Part shown: positions 7,288 through 14,993 of the stretch, piece after piece
Numbering within the stretch: position 1 is the stretch's first letter
Layout of the letters: each line of letters opens with the position of its first letter
Source: Candidatus Melainabacteria bacterium
GTDB taxonomy: Bacteria; Cyanobacteriota; Vampirovibrionia; Obscuribacterales; Obscuribacteraceae
Reading direction: 5' to 3'
Assembly (NCBI GenBank): GCA_016212515.1
Contig: JACRFZ010000025.1
Span: forward strand, 1-33,952
DNA length: 33,952 nt
Notes under the pieces: model-generated
Seen by the model: only the letters and a program-made list of their open reading frames with translations
The model's database searches: none
Told to the model about the DNA's origin: nothing
Position numbers and translations under genes: made by a program

Positions 7288-7596
7288 TTACACCTTCACC
7301 CATATCCATTCCGCCATTGTGGCGGTGGTAAGCGGGTGCTCACCTATCCACGGTAGAGCTGTCTCACTCATCCTCCTGAGGATCAGTCGAACAGCGCCCT
7401 CTTTTTCAACATAAGCTGCAACATCTGCAGATTTGCAACAAGCTCTTTCCGCTCCAACGCACGAATACATAGTCAGGAACACCAACTGCTGTACCGACAG
7501 GCCGAGCTCGAACTCCTCAAGGGAGCGACTCGGAGCTGTTCCACCCCTGCCCCGCCCCCGGCTAGGCAGGCCTTTCACTCTGACCAAAGACAGCAA
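7288..7596 (-). CDS. Possible small hypothetical protein (or gene remnant)
   Basis: The minus frame is open for 102 codons, starting at TTG 7596 (in-frame GTG at 7578). From about codon 27 onward the codon pattern is purine-first, pyrimidine-last and the peptide looks protein-like. It includes two putative helices and a KSADVAAYVEKEG segment that could be part of a helix-turn-helix. No ribosome binding site fixes a start, and the first 25 codons are Gly/Arg-rich and unconvincing. It may be a small gene, the 3' remnant of a larger one, or chance. It is divergent from the GMC gene. Kept at low confidence. Confidence 0.25.
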   Translation of the reverse strand: MLSLVRVKGLPSRGRGRGGTAPSRSLEEFELGLSVQQLVFLTMYSCVGAERACCKSADVAAYVEKEGAVRLILRRMSETALPWIGEHPLTTATMAEWIWVKV

Positions 7597-7598
7597 CT

Positions 7599-10070
7599 AT
7601 GGAAACACAAGACCATGCTCTCAAGGCTCCTCACTTTGACGCGATTGTAATTGGTTCCGGCTACGGCGGCTCCGTCTCGGCCTACCGCCTGGCCAGGGCC
7701 GGTTTGAAAGTAGCCGTTCTTGAGACGGGATACAGCCAAAAGGCCCCCAACATCTTGCGCGGCGAAGCCTCGCACTGGAACCCTTCGGCAGGACTTTACG
7801 GTCCGCACACCGTCACGCACCTCAGCTCCACAGTCACCGCCTGGACCGGCACCGCCCTTGGTGGCGGCTCCATCGTCAATGCCGCCGTCATGATTCGCAA
7901 GGACAACTTCGAAAACTGGCCCGGCAACATCACCCGGCAGTCCCTTGATCCCTATTACGACCGTGCCGAGCAGATGCTGGCCGCCCGCACCTATCCGGTG
8001 CTGCTGCCGGGCTCGCCCTATGCCTCCACGTCAAAAAGCAAGATCATGCTGGAAGCAGCGCAGAAACTCGGTGTTCCTGCCGTGATGCCGCCGGTGGCAA
8101 TCACCTACCGAGAAGCCCACGAACCTGTAGGCACAGTCAAACTGAATCAATTCGGCGCCGAACAACAGGGCTGCCGCCAGTGTGGCGAATGCTCCCTGCC
8201 CGGCTGTAACTACCAGGCCAAGAACAGCCTGGATCTCAACTACCTCTACGGTGCACAGCATCAATTCGGCGCCACCATCCTCACCGGCAACCAGGCCGAC
8301 AAAATCGAGCCTCTGCCTGAAGGCGGCTACCGCATCACCACCATCGACCCCAAAACGGGTGAAACGCGGATCTTCACAGCCGCAACCGTGGTGGTAGCAG
8401 CAGGCTCGGTGGGCTCCAGTCAGCTTCTTCTGCGCAACAAACTCCTGCACAAGACGCTGCCAGAGCTCTCTCCCCGCCTCGGTCATCAGTACACCACCAA
8501 CGGCACCTACATCGGTTTCGCCATCCGTTCCAAGTCTGAAATCGACCCGGCCGGCGGCCCTGAAATCACCGCTGGTCTCGACTTCAACGGCCCGGACGGC
8601 AAGAACCAGGGGCTCTTGATGTTCGACGGCAGCTTCCGCGGTTTCACCTACGACACCTTCTATGTCACCGGTCGCCTCATCCGCCTCAACAAGCTGATGA
8701 TCAAGCTGGTGAGCGGCGGATTCAAGCTGGCTGAAAGGTTCGGCCTGGTGGAACCGAAAACCACATTGCCCTTGCTGGTCATCGGTCGCGACAATGCCGT
8801 GGGCAAGTTTAGCTTGAACAAGAAGGGACTGATTGAGACGGACCTCAATCCCCGCGACAATATGTCCTTCTACAAGCGCGCCGACAACCACCTGCGTGCC
8901 TTCACCAGAGCCATGGGCACCCGTTTCCTGCCTTTCCCCTACTGGAAATGGCAGCGTAAGATCGACGTGCCCCACAATCTGGGCGGCGTGCCCATGGGCA
9001 CTTGCCCCGCAAATGGTGTGGTCGATCATCTGGGACGCGTCTTCGGCTACGACAACCTGATCGTCCTCGATGGTTCCATCATTCCCGCCACCATGGGAGC
9101 CAACCCCGCCCTCACCATTGCGGCACTGGCGGAGCGCTCCATGGAAACCGTCGTACCGCAACTGCTGAGCAACGGTCTTACCAGAGCAACCATCGAACCG
9201 GAAGAACAGTTTGCCCGGGCGGAAGATCTCAGCGAGCAGTTTCACGCTCTTCAGCAGGCAGTGCTGGCCGAAGGCGCTGCCAAACTACCGGTGCCTGCGG
9301 AGATGCAGGGCAAAACCGTGCTCTTCACCCCTGGTTTTCTGGCTCGCCACATGGGGAATCATTCCACCCATCTGTTGGCCCGCATTAAGGACCTGGGCTT
9401 GACCGTGCTGCCCGTGCCGGTAAACACCGACGTGGACACCGCGGCCAATATCCTCATGATCCAGGACTACGTGCGCAAATTGGCTCCCGGTCAGGGCGTT
9501 CTCATCGGTCACAGCCGCGGCGGCGTCATGAATCTGGACGCCTACCGCCAATTGAGCCCCGAGGACAAGGCCAGAATTTCGCGCATCATCATGATTCAAA
9601 GCCCGGTGAATGGCTCTCCCATCGCCGACTTCATGATGGCGACGAATCTGGGACGTATTCTTCTGGCTCCCATCAGTCGATTGGTGCTCGGCAACGACGT
9701 AAATGACACCCTCATGGAGCTGACTACTGCTCATCGCGCTGTGGAAGAGCGTGCTCTGCCCGCTCTCACCGCCGCAGATCGAGCCAAAATCGTCACTCTG
9801 CGCTCCATCATCGGTCCCTTCGAAAGCGGCACTTTCGAGCCGGCCCGCTTGATCAACAAGCGCTACGGTCACACAAGCGACGGACTGGTGCCCCATGAAC
9901 TTTCGGAAATCCCGGGCACCCGCGACGTCACGCTCATGGCCTATGACCACGAGCATCCGGTCATTCAGGAACCGACCCTGGGCAAGCGGCTGACGCTCTA
10001 TCGCCCGAGCAAGCGCTATCACTCCGGTGACGTCATCGAATGTCTGCTCAGGCTGGCCTACAGCAAATGA
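7599..10070 (+). CDS. GMC (cholesterol-oxidase-like) oxidoreductase fused to an alpha/beta hydrolase
   Basis: This 823-residue protein has two enzyme domains. Residues 1-520 form a flavin GMC oxidoreductase: FAD-binding GSGYGG at 19-24 with the acidic E42, a Cys cluster CxxCxxCx4C near residue 198, and the C-terminal GMC signature with LDGSIIPATMGANPA near 490-505. Closest in layout are cholesterol-oxidase-like enzymes that oxidise sterols or other bulky alcohols. Residues from about 565 to 823 form an alpha/beta hydrolase with nucleophile elbow GHSRGG (S639) and a D-H-E-H-P near the end that may hold the catalytic His. No signal peptide is seen. The fusion suggests an esterified alcohol is hydrolysed and the alcohol oxidised, or the reverse order; substrates are unknown. 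The start at 7599 lacks a good Shine-Dalgarno, but the FAD strand begins eleven residues later. A strong terminator follows. Confidence 0.88.
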   Translation: METQDHALKAPHFDAIVIGSGYGGSVSAYRLARAGLKVAVLETGYSQKAPNILRGEASHWNPSAGLYGPHTVTHLSSTVTAWTGTALGGGSIVNAAVMIRKDNFENWPGNITRQSLDPYYDRAEQMLAARTYPVLLPGSPYASTSKSKIMLEAAQKLGVPAVMPPVAITYREAHEPVGTVKLNQFGAEQQGCRQCGECSLPGCNYQAKNSLDLNYLYGAQHQFGATILTGNQADKIEPLPEGGYRITTIDPKTGETRIFTAATVVVAAGSVGSSQLLLRNKLLHKTLPELSPRLGHQYTTNGTYIGFAIRSKSEIDPAGGPEITAGLDFNGPDGKNQGLLMFDGSFRGFTYDTFYVTGRLIRLNKLMIKLVSGGFKLAERFGLVEPKTTLPLLVIGRDNAVGKFSLNKKGLIETDLNPRDNMSFYKRADNHLRAFTRAMGTRFLPFPYWKWQRKIDVPHNLGGVPMGTCPANGVVDHLGRVFGYDNLIVLDGSIIPATMGANPALTIAALAERSMETVVPQLLSNGLTRATIEPEEQFARAEDLSEQFHALQQAVLAEGAAKLPVPAEMQGKTVLFTPGFLARHMGNHSTHLLARIKDLGLTVLPVPVNTDVDTAANILMIQDYVRKLAPGQGVLIGHSRGGVMNLDAYRQLSPEDKARISRIIMIQSPVNGSPIADFMMATNLGRILLAPISRLVLGNDVNDTLMELTTAHRAVEERALPALTAADRAKIVTLRSIIGPFESGTFEPARLINKRYGHTSDGLVPHELSEIPGTRDVTLMAYDHEHPVIQEPTLGKRLTLYRPSKRYHSGDVIECLLRLAYSK

Positions 10071-10120
10071 ACTAGAGGAACCCCCTGAGGTTCCCACGCA
10101 TTAGCCAACCTGCCGTTAGA

Positions 10121-10176
10121 GCCTTCGTGGGATGTTGCGAGCGATCGCAACGCCCACGAGGCGCTCCTTTCTTTCC
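10121..10176 (+). terminator. Long hairpin terminator after the GMC/hydrolase gene
   Basis: Arms 10121-10140 and 10145-10162 pair over about 18 positions (GTTGCGA/TCGCAAC inner, CGTGGG/CCCACG outer) around a GCGA loop, followed by T-rich CTCCTTTCTTT. It lies about 50 bases past the stop codon. Confidence 0.8.
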
Positions 10177-10317
10177 ACAAGCAAACTTGCCGGCTAATCT
10201 TTCTCCCGCTTTCTATTATATCTCCTCGTATCTAACAAATCGCAGAAAGGGAAGCCCAGTCATAGCACCCCCAAGAGCCTTCCTGCCTCCAGACTTTCTA
10301 CAACTTCCAGCCCCAAC

Positions 10318-12270
10318 CTAGAGCGACCGCAGCGGTACCGGCAGCCATTCAGGGCTTTCCATCTGATTGAACCCGACTACCCTTACGCCGGAAATACGGC
10401 GCCTGGCAAGGGCTAAATTTACAAAAGGTACCTGAGAATCAGGCACATAAATATGAGTAACTTCAGGCTTTCTCAGCCCCAGTTTCTGCCAAAATGAACC
10501 CAGGTGCAATTTGTCGATCAATATCTCGCCAGGCTCAAGAGAACCGGCAGACCAGGCGCGCCTGGTTACATCACGGGAAATGCCGAAGACAACCGGGAAA
10601 TCTGTCAGCACTTCCGGACTGTGACGGTGATAGCAAAAGGCTTCCGAAAAATCCCTGGTCATGGAGATGGCCCGCCGCCCAAATTGTTCGTTGGCGCTCT
10701 CTCCGGTAATCTGCTGAATACCGCGCAATCTCATTTCTCTGGCCGGCAAAAGCCCCCGCTCAAGCAAAGTAGAATCGAGAGAGCGAGAAACAGTGGCATG
10801 AAACAAATTGGCCAGATTCGGGGTGGCTTCAAAAGGCATCCAACTGACAGGCGTACCGTAGGCTCTCACATGACGATGCTGCTCTGAACGCAAACCCAAT
10901 TTGGAACCCAACTGCCCTTCGTCATAATTGAAGAAGCGCTCGCGTCCCTTACCCAGACCTCTGGCAATCTCGAAAGCCTCTTGCTCCCCGGCAATATTAG
11001 CAGGTGCCAGTTTAGCCATGGCTTCCTCGAAGGGGCTGGGACCATGATAGCTTTCGCGCTTCATGGACTGCGTATAGGCATTTCTTATAGCCGCGACCCG
11101 CTCCACAGACTGCCCGCTGGCGAGGGCCAACTCGGCGTCGGAGTACGAGGAGATGCCTGGTTTCTGAGCGTTACCGTACCAGTTGCCCAATAACTTCTCG
11201 ACAAAACCGGCATGTATTTCACCCATCTCATCATAGATTTCCCGTCTTTCAGAGCGCGGCGCGGCCTCATATTTTTGCTCCGCCCGGCGCACTTTCTCTA
11301 TGTATTCGGCAAACTCTTTATCAAAGGCCGTTATGGGATTATTCTCTTTCGTCAGCGGCGCTTTCGGTAAGTCCGCCGGCAATTTACCGAGGCGACTATA
11401 GACAGCATCGGTCAGTCTCTGCACCGGATGACGCAAGCCAAGTTCGTTCAAAGCCGCATAAGAGAGTCGTTTGGCTTCCGTAGCACCTTCTTGCAGATTC
11501 CACTTGCTGCGGTAATAGGCAGACTCCACTGCCGGCAAACCGGCTGTTTTGGCAACACCGGCCTGTAGCGCATGCAAGCCAAAGCCGAAAGCAGCAAACT
11601 GCCCGGCGGAGCTAGCCACTTCCGAAGCAGAGGCAAGCCTGTGCTCATGGAAGAAGGCATTGCTGTAGGCGCCGGCCGCACCACCGACTGCACCCGCCGC
11701 CGCACTCTTCAGTCCTTTCTCGAGGAAGGGCTGGGCAGGAACTTTGAAAGGCAGCGAACCAGGCAAAAGGGTCCTCGCCTCAAGTGCCTTAGAGGCTCCT
11801 CCCATAACTGCAAATGTGGTACCCATGGTCAGCGCCGACTCGGTTCGGCCCAACAGCAGGCTCTTCTCCGGTGAGCTCTCAGTCAGCACGCCTCCATCCA
11901 CAGCCCCGGCTACGAACATCGTGGCGGCAGAACCGGCCGTACTGTCCAGGGATTTCTTCAATACCGGAGCCAAAGCCTTGCGACTCAATAAAGCTACCAC
12001 GCCAAAATCGATTATCTGACCGGCCATAAAGCCGGCTTTGCCGGCCAGAGTGTCCTGACTCTCACTATTTCCATCACCAAGACCGGCTTGCGGCTCGACA
12101 TTCTTTCCGACCAGTTGCTTGATGCCGTTCACGGGCTTTTCGACGGCACCATGGTACAGACCATCGACAAAGTCCCCAGGCTTCAAGTTCTTAGCTGCTT
12201 TCTCTAGAAAAGTCTCGTCGCTCAAAACGGAAGTTCTCCAGCTCCGGTAGATCTGGATCATGACTGACAT
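10318..12270 (-). CDS. Large hydrophobic-segment protein with a possible ADP-ribosyltransferase-like C-terminus
   Basis: This 650-residue protein is of unknown function. The N-terminal third contains Gly/Ala-rich hydrophobic stretches (for example around the AAAGAVGGAAGAYSN segment) that could insert into membranes. The middle is helical and charged. The last ~150 residues show LFHAT followed by an L..GLLP turn, then AISMTRDFSEAFCY, then PVVFGI and a GEILIDKL strand. That order of His, Ser/Thr-Tyr and Glu resembles the ADP-ribosyltransferase fold (H-Y-E or R-S-E classes). This is a pattern match by eye, not proof. The frame is open to a GTG at 12333. A TATAGT -10-like box overlaps that codon, so I place the start at ATG 12270 (12261 is also possible). 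No signal peptide. It stands alone after a small membrane-protein gene. It could be an effector or toxin, or a structural protein. Confidence 0.75.
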   Translation of the reverse strand: MSVMIQIYRSWRTSVLSDETFLEKAAKNLKPGDFVDGLYHGAVEKPVNGIKQLVGKNVEPQAGLGDGNSESQDTLAGKAGFMAGQIIDFGVVALLSRKALAPVLKKSLDSTAGSAATMFVAGAVDGGVLTESSPEKSLLLGRTESALTMGTTFAVMGGASKALEARTLLPGSLPFKVPAQPFLEKGLKSAAAGAVGGAAGAYSNAFFHEHRLASASEVASSAGQFAAFGFGLHALQAGVAKTAGLPAVESAYYRSKWNLQEGATEAKRLSYAALNELGLRHPVQRLTDAVYSRLGKLPADLPKAPLTKENNPITAFDKEFAEYIEKVRRAEQKYEAAPRSERREIYDEMGEIHAGFVEKLLGNWYGNAQKPGISSYSDAELALASGQSVERVAAIRNAYTQSMKRESYHGPSPFEEAMAKLAPANIAGEQEAFEIARGLGKGRERFFNYDEGQLGSKLGLRSEQHRHVRAYGTPVSWMPFEATPNLANLFHATVSRSLDSTLLERGLLPAREMRLRGIQQITGESANEQFGRRAISMTRDFSEAFCYHRHSPEVLTDFPVVFGISRDVTRRAWSAGSLEPGEILIDKLHLGSFWQKLGLRKPEVTHIYVPDSQVPFVNLALARRRISGVRVVGFNQMESPEWLPVPLRSL

Positions 12271-12331
12271 ACGCCCCGCTGTCAGTGGGGGAATTACGCA
12301 GCCCCCAAGAAATAAGCGCCGGCCAACCTCC

Positions 12332-12337
12332 ACTATA
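12332..12337 (-). promoter_or_regulatory. Possible -10 box for the 650-aa protein gene
   Basis: On the minus strand the bases read TATAGT. There is no good -35 match at 17 bases; a run of nine T (12359-12367) lies just upstream. If used, transcription would start near 12325, downstream of the GTG at 12333, favouring the ATG at 12270. Confidence 0.3.
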
Positions 12338-12456
12338 CTTTATCGTGGTACATGATAGTTTTTTTTTAAAACAGGTAGCGACAGGAAAAGACGGTACCGG
12401 ATTCGATACCGCTTTCCCCGTCGCACCCGGGTTTGCTTTAAATCAAGTGACCAGAG

Positions 12457-12801
12457 TCATCGGCCCGAAGAAACACAGACCTCGGTCCGAATCCACCGCC
12501 TCAGCCAGAGTGCGCACACCTGCCCCCAGAGAAAGAGCAAGGCTTCAATGCCCACCAAAAGACAGGAGAACCAGTTGGATAAGGCTTGCCAGCCACCATT
12601 TCGGTCAGGATAGAAAAACCCGAAGGCCGCCCCCAAGCACACAAAGCCAGTCAGACCGAGAAGCATACGCACCACCGGCGGTGGTGCCTGAAAAGCAATC
12701 AAGAAGCCCAGAATCATCGGCACATAGATCCAGCCAAGCAAAATCAGCCAGTTTAGTGCTTCCTGCGCTATGACAAGAAAACCGTTGACAATATCCATCA
12801 T
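12457..12801 (-). CDS. Small polytopic membrane protein
   Basis: This 114-residue hypothetical membrane protein has about three hydrophobic helices (roughly residues 16-37, 44-64 and 76-96) and a short basic tail. Two consecutive ATG codons begin it; the site upstream is a weak GGTGA. It lies about 100 bases downstream of the Ala/Glu-repeat protein gene and upstream of the 650-residue protein gene on the same strand, so co-transcription is possible. No family recognised. Confidence 0.6.
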   Translation of the reverse strand: MMDIVNGFLVIAQEALNWLILLGWIYVPMILGFLIAFQAPPPVVRMLLGLTGFVCLGAAFGFFYPDRNGGWQALSNWFSCLLVGIEALLFLWGQVCALWLRRWIRTEVCVSSGR

Positions 12802-12899
12802 TCACCGGCAGAAGCCGTTCAAGTTAGAGTTTGAAACACCAGACTCGGAGGGAAAAGGGCGGCGCAGCCGGCAAAGCTGCTCCGCCCCTCAAAAGAAGC

Positions 12900-13943
12900 T
12901 CAGACCATGAAGACCGTCAGCAAGGCCACACCCTGCTCCACCGCGGCCAGTTCCTGCTCGCCGCTGAGCAGGGCGCCGTTGAGGCTGCCTTGCGAATCGG
13001 CGGCCAGCTTAGTCCGATGCGCGTTCACCATGGTGGCCTTCTTGGCGGCGTCGGTAGCACCGAGACGGGTATCGATCATGGCCGTGGCTTCCGCCTCGGT
13101 CTTGCCCATGAGCACCATCAACTGCAACTTGATGTCATCCACAGTCTCTTTCAACTGTTCGTCCGAGATCTCCATGTTGAAGTTGCCCAGGGCAAACTCC
13201 ACACTGGAAGCCGCCTCACGCTGCGCCACCTGCACCAGTTGCAAGGCCAGGCGAGCCGAAGCCTTGAGGCTGTCGTCGTCGGCCATGGTCTCCACAGCGG
13301 CCGCCGCAGAGGCGACCAGCGCGTTTGCCGCGTCCAGGCGAGCACGCAGCCCCTGCCGGCGGCTATCGAGATCGCCGGGCAGGGCGGGTGGGTTGCCGTC
13401 ACGGCAGGCGTTGTAGTCCTTCCAGAACTCTTCGTGACGCTTGTTCATGCGACCACCCACCTGCATGGCCAACTTCACCAGGGCTCCATCGCCGCCGGCA
13501 ATGCAGAGCAGCACTTGTGCACCGATGGCAGCAGCGGTGTTGGACGAAAAGAAGGCCGCCGCCTGATAGGCGCGTAGCACCTCGTCGTTGGCCTCGTTCA
13601 GAGCGCCGGTGATAGAGGAGCGCACCTGGCAGGTGTTGATGCCGTGCTGGACAATGAACACCAGCGAATCCACCGGCATCTTCTGTCCTTCGATCTCGAT
13701 GGTGGCTGCAGGCGTCGCGCCTGCAGCCGGTGCTGCCTCGCCTTCGCTGCCGGCCGCTGCCGTGCTTTCGACTGCCGCCGCTGCCTCGCCTTCGCTGCCG
13801 GCCGCTGCCGTGCTTTCGACTGCCGCCGCTGCTTCGCTTTCGCTGCCGGCCGCTGCCGAGGTCTGCACGGCAGAAACCGGGGACGGCGGAACGATCTCTT
13901 CACCAGCGGGGGTGGAGGGGACTTCTTGGTTTTGTTCGATCAT
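12900..13943 (-). CDS. Ala/Glu-rich tandem-repeat protein of unknown function
   Basis: This 347-residue protein begins with an acidic, Pro-containing stretch. A low-complexity region follows (about residues 28-80) made of 16-residue repeats of the type AAAGSEGEAAAAVEST, roughly three copies. From residue 80 it is helical: an N-terminal helical domain with an Ala-rich VASAAAAVE helix, then a C-terminal region containing two long helices with many Lys/Glu residues. No signal peptide or transmembrane helix is clear. The start is set at ATG 13943. A GTG at 13952 is in frame three codons upstream, but the purine stretch that could serve as Shine-Dalgarno (GTGGA) overlaps it. The repeats are near-identical at the DNA level, so their number may vary among strains. 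No known family recognised; a surface or scaffold role would be guesswork. Confidence 0.75.
   Translation of the reverse strand: MIEQNQEVPSTPAGEEIVPPSPVSAVQTSAAAGSESEAAAAVESTAAAGSEGEAAAAVESTAAAGSEGEAAPAAGATPAATIEIEGQKMPVDSLVFIVQHGINTCQVRSSITGALNEANDEVLRAYQAAAFFSSNTAAAIGAQVLLCIAGGDGALVKLAMQVGGRMNKRHEEFWKDYNACRDGNPPALPGDLDSRRQGLRARLDAANALVASAAAAVETMADDDSLKASARLALQLVQVAQREAASSVEFALGNFNMEISDEQLKETVDDIKLQLMVLMGKTEAEATAMIDTRLGATDAAKKATMVNAHRTKLAADSQGSLNGALLSGEQELAAVEQGVALLTVFMV
13740..13858 (-). repeat. 48-bp tandem repeat inside the Ala/Glu-rich gene
   Basis: Two near-identical 48-bp units (13740-13787 and 13788-13835) differ at one base, followed by a partial third unit to 13858. They encode the 16-residue protein repeat in frame. 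Confidence 0.9.
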
Positions 13944-14412
13944 TTTTTCCACTTTGGAAATGTGTTTGTCTCTGACGTGTGGAGTGCCTGAAAAGGCATG
14001 CCTGCACGCCGCTAGGAACTCCTCCGCAGTACGGCAGATGGCCAGGCTTCAACCGCTAAAAGCTGCAAAGGATTAAACTGGGACTGATGTGAGGTCTTGT
14101 TTCAGTAGGAAGCTGTTTGCCTTTTAAATCTAGAAAAGAATGAACCACTTGTACTTAAACCAGCGGTCCACATTTCTCCAGTAATTTATTTCTCCCAACC
14201 AAGATTCTGCCTTTAGAAAGCCGGGCAATTTGGAAATTCAGGCAAACTTCGCCACCTTTTCTGTCTCCATTTTATTAGCCCGAGCTAGCATTGCTAGCGC
14301 AGTCTGGAGGGAAGCTGCCAAACGCGAAAAAAGGAGGTACAGACTACCTCCTTTTTCCTCGCTCGCTACTCGGGGGGAAAGCTTCAAATTTCAAAGAATC
14401 TACTAAACTGCA
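13944..14412. other. Intergenic region of about 470 bases
   Basis: No gene is supported between the two minus-strand genes. The right part carries the terminator of the upstream (14413-14832) gene. A GCTAGCATTGCTAGC pair of short palindromes lies at about 14284-14298. The promoter of the repeat-protein gene must lie in the left part, but I could not identify clear boxes. Confidence 0.5.
14327..14357 (-). terminator. Perfect 12-bp terminator hairpin
   Basis: AAAAAGGAGGTA (14328-14339) and TACCTCCTTTTT (14345-14356) pair perfectly around CAGAC. Read on the minus strand it ends in a T-run and lies 56 bases past the stop codon of the 14413-14832 gene. Its A/T arms would also work on the plus strand. 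Confidence 0.85.
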
Positions 14413-14832
14413 CTATCTGCAGATATATTCGAAATCACGCTCAGGGGCTGCCGGTCCGGTATAACAGGCTTCCAGAGCTTTCAGGCGCACCATAGACAAT
14501 TTGCTCCAAACCTTTCTGCCACTGGTTTCAGAAACGCTATGCCAGGGATTGGAATAAGACCTTCTCTTGCTGCGCAGATAATCTAGCTCGCCCGCAGTGA
14601 GCGAGCTTTTCTTCCAATAGACCACATTGGAATTCTGTCCAGCCGGCACTCTCAATGTTTTACTTAGAAGATTGGTGCGACTTTTTGTGGATTCAACCCT
14701 GGCGTATGCAACCCGCCTGTGCATCGCTCTATGTACCGGCAAGCTGACACTGGCCAGCTTGATCAAAACCAGTCCGACCATGCCGAAGAACATATCGAAT
14801 TCGTATCGCAATTGCAGTGACAGACTGTTCAT
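14413..14832 (-). CDS. Small single-pass membrane protein
   Basis: This 139-residue hypothetical protein has one hydrophobic segment (about residues 12-29, GMVGLVLIKLASVSLP) after a short polar N-terminus, then a basic soluble domain of about 105 residues. ATG 14832 is chosen because GGAGGA (14841-14846) lies eight bases upstream; an ATG eight codons earlier has no such site. The gene is monocistronic: it ends before a strong terminator, and the next gene upstream is a TPR gene whose stop is 160 bases away. The N-terminal hydrophobic segment recalls pilin-like or secretion-anchor proteins, but no processing motif is visible. Confidence 0.6.
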   Translation of the reverse strand: MNSLSLQLRYEFDMFFGMVGLVLIKLASVSLPVHRAMHRRVAYARVESTKSRTNLLSKTLRVPAGQNSNVVYWKKSSLTAGELDYLRSKRRSYSNPWHSVSETSGRKVWSKLSMVRLKALEACYTGPAAPERDFEYICR

Positions 14833-14993
14833 TGTAACTTTCCTCCGGCTGGTCAAACCGCCGACTCAACGCCAATACTCTCAATCTATAGCGCCGGCCT
14901 GAAATGCGATATCGGTTAAGAGACGGAAACTGCCAATCCGCTCTTTGCCGTCTGCCGCAAAAACCATCAGTCAATTGACCGATAACGAACCTG

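Noticed and set aside
8031..9245. 404-codon open frame on the minus strand across the GMC gene
   Set aside because: It is a shadow of the strongly supported GMC/hydrolase frame; its peptide is His/Gly/Val-rich with no domain, as expected from antisense of GC-biased codons.
10141..10148. GCGATCGC, the HIP1 octamer of Cyanobacteria
   Set aside because: I noticed only one copy, and it lies in the loop and arm of a terminator, so it does not show HIP1 enrichment.
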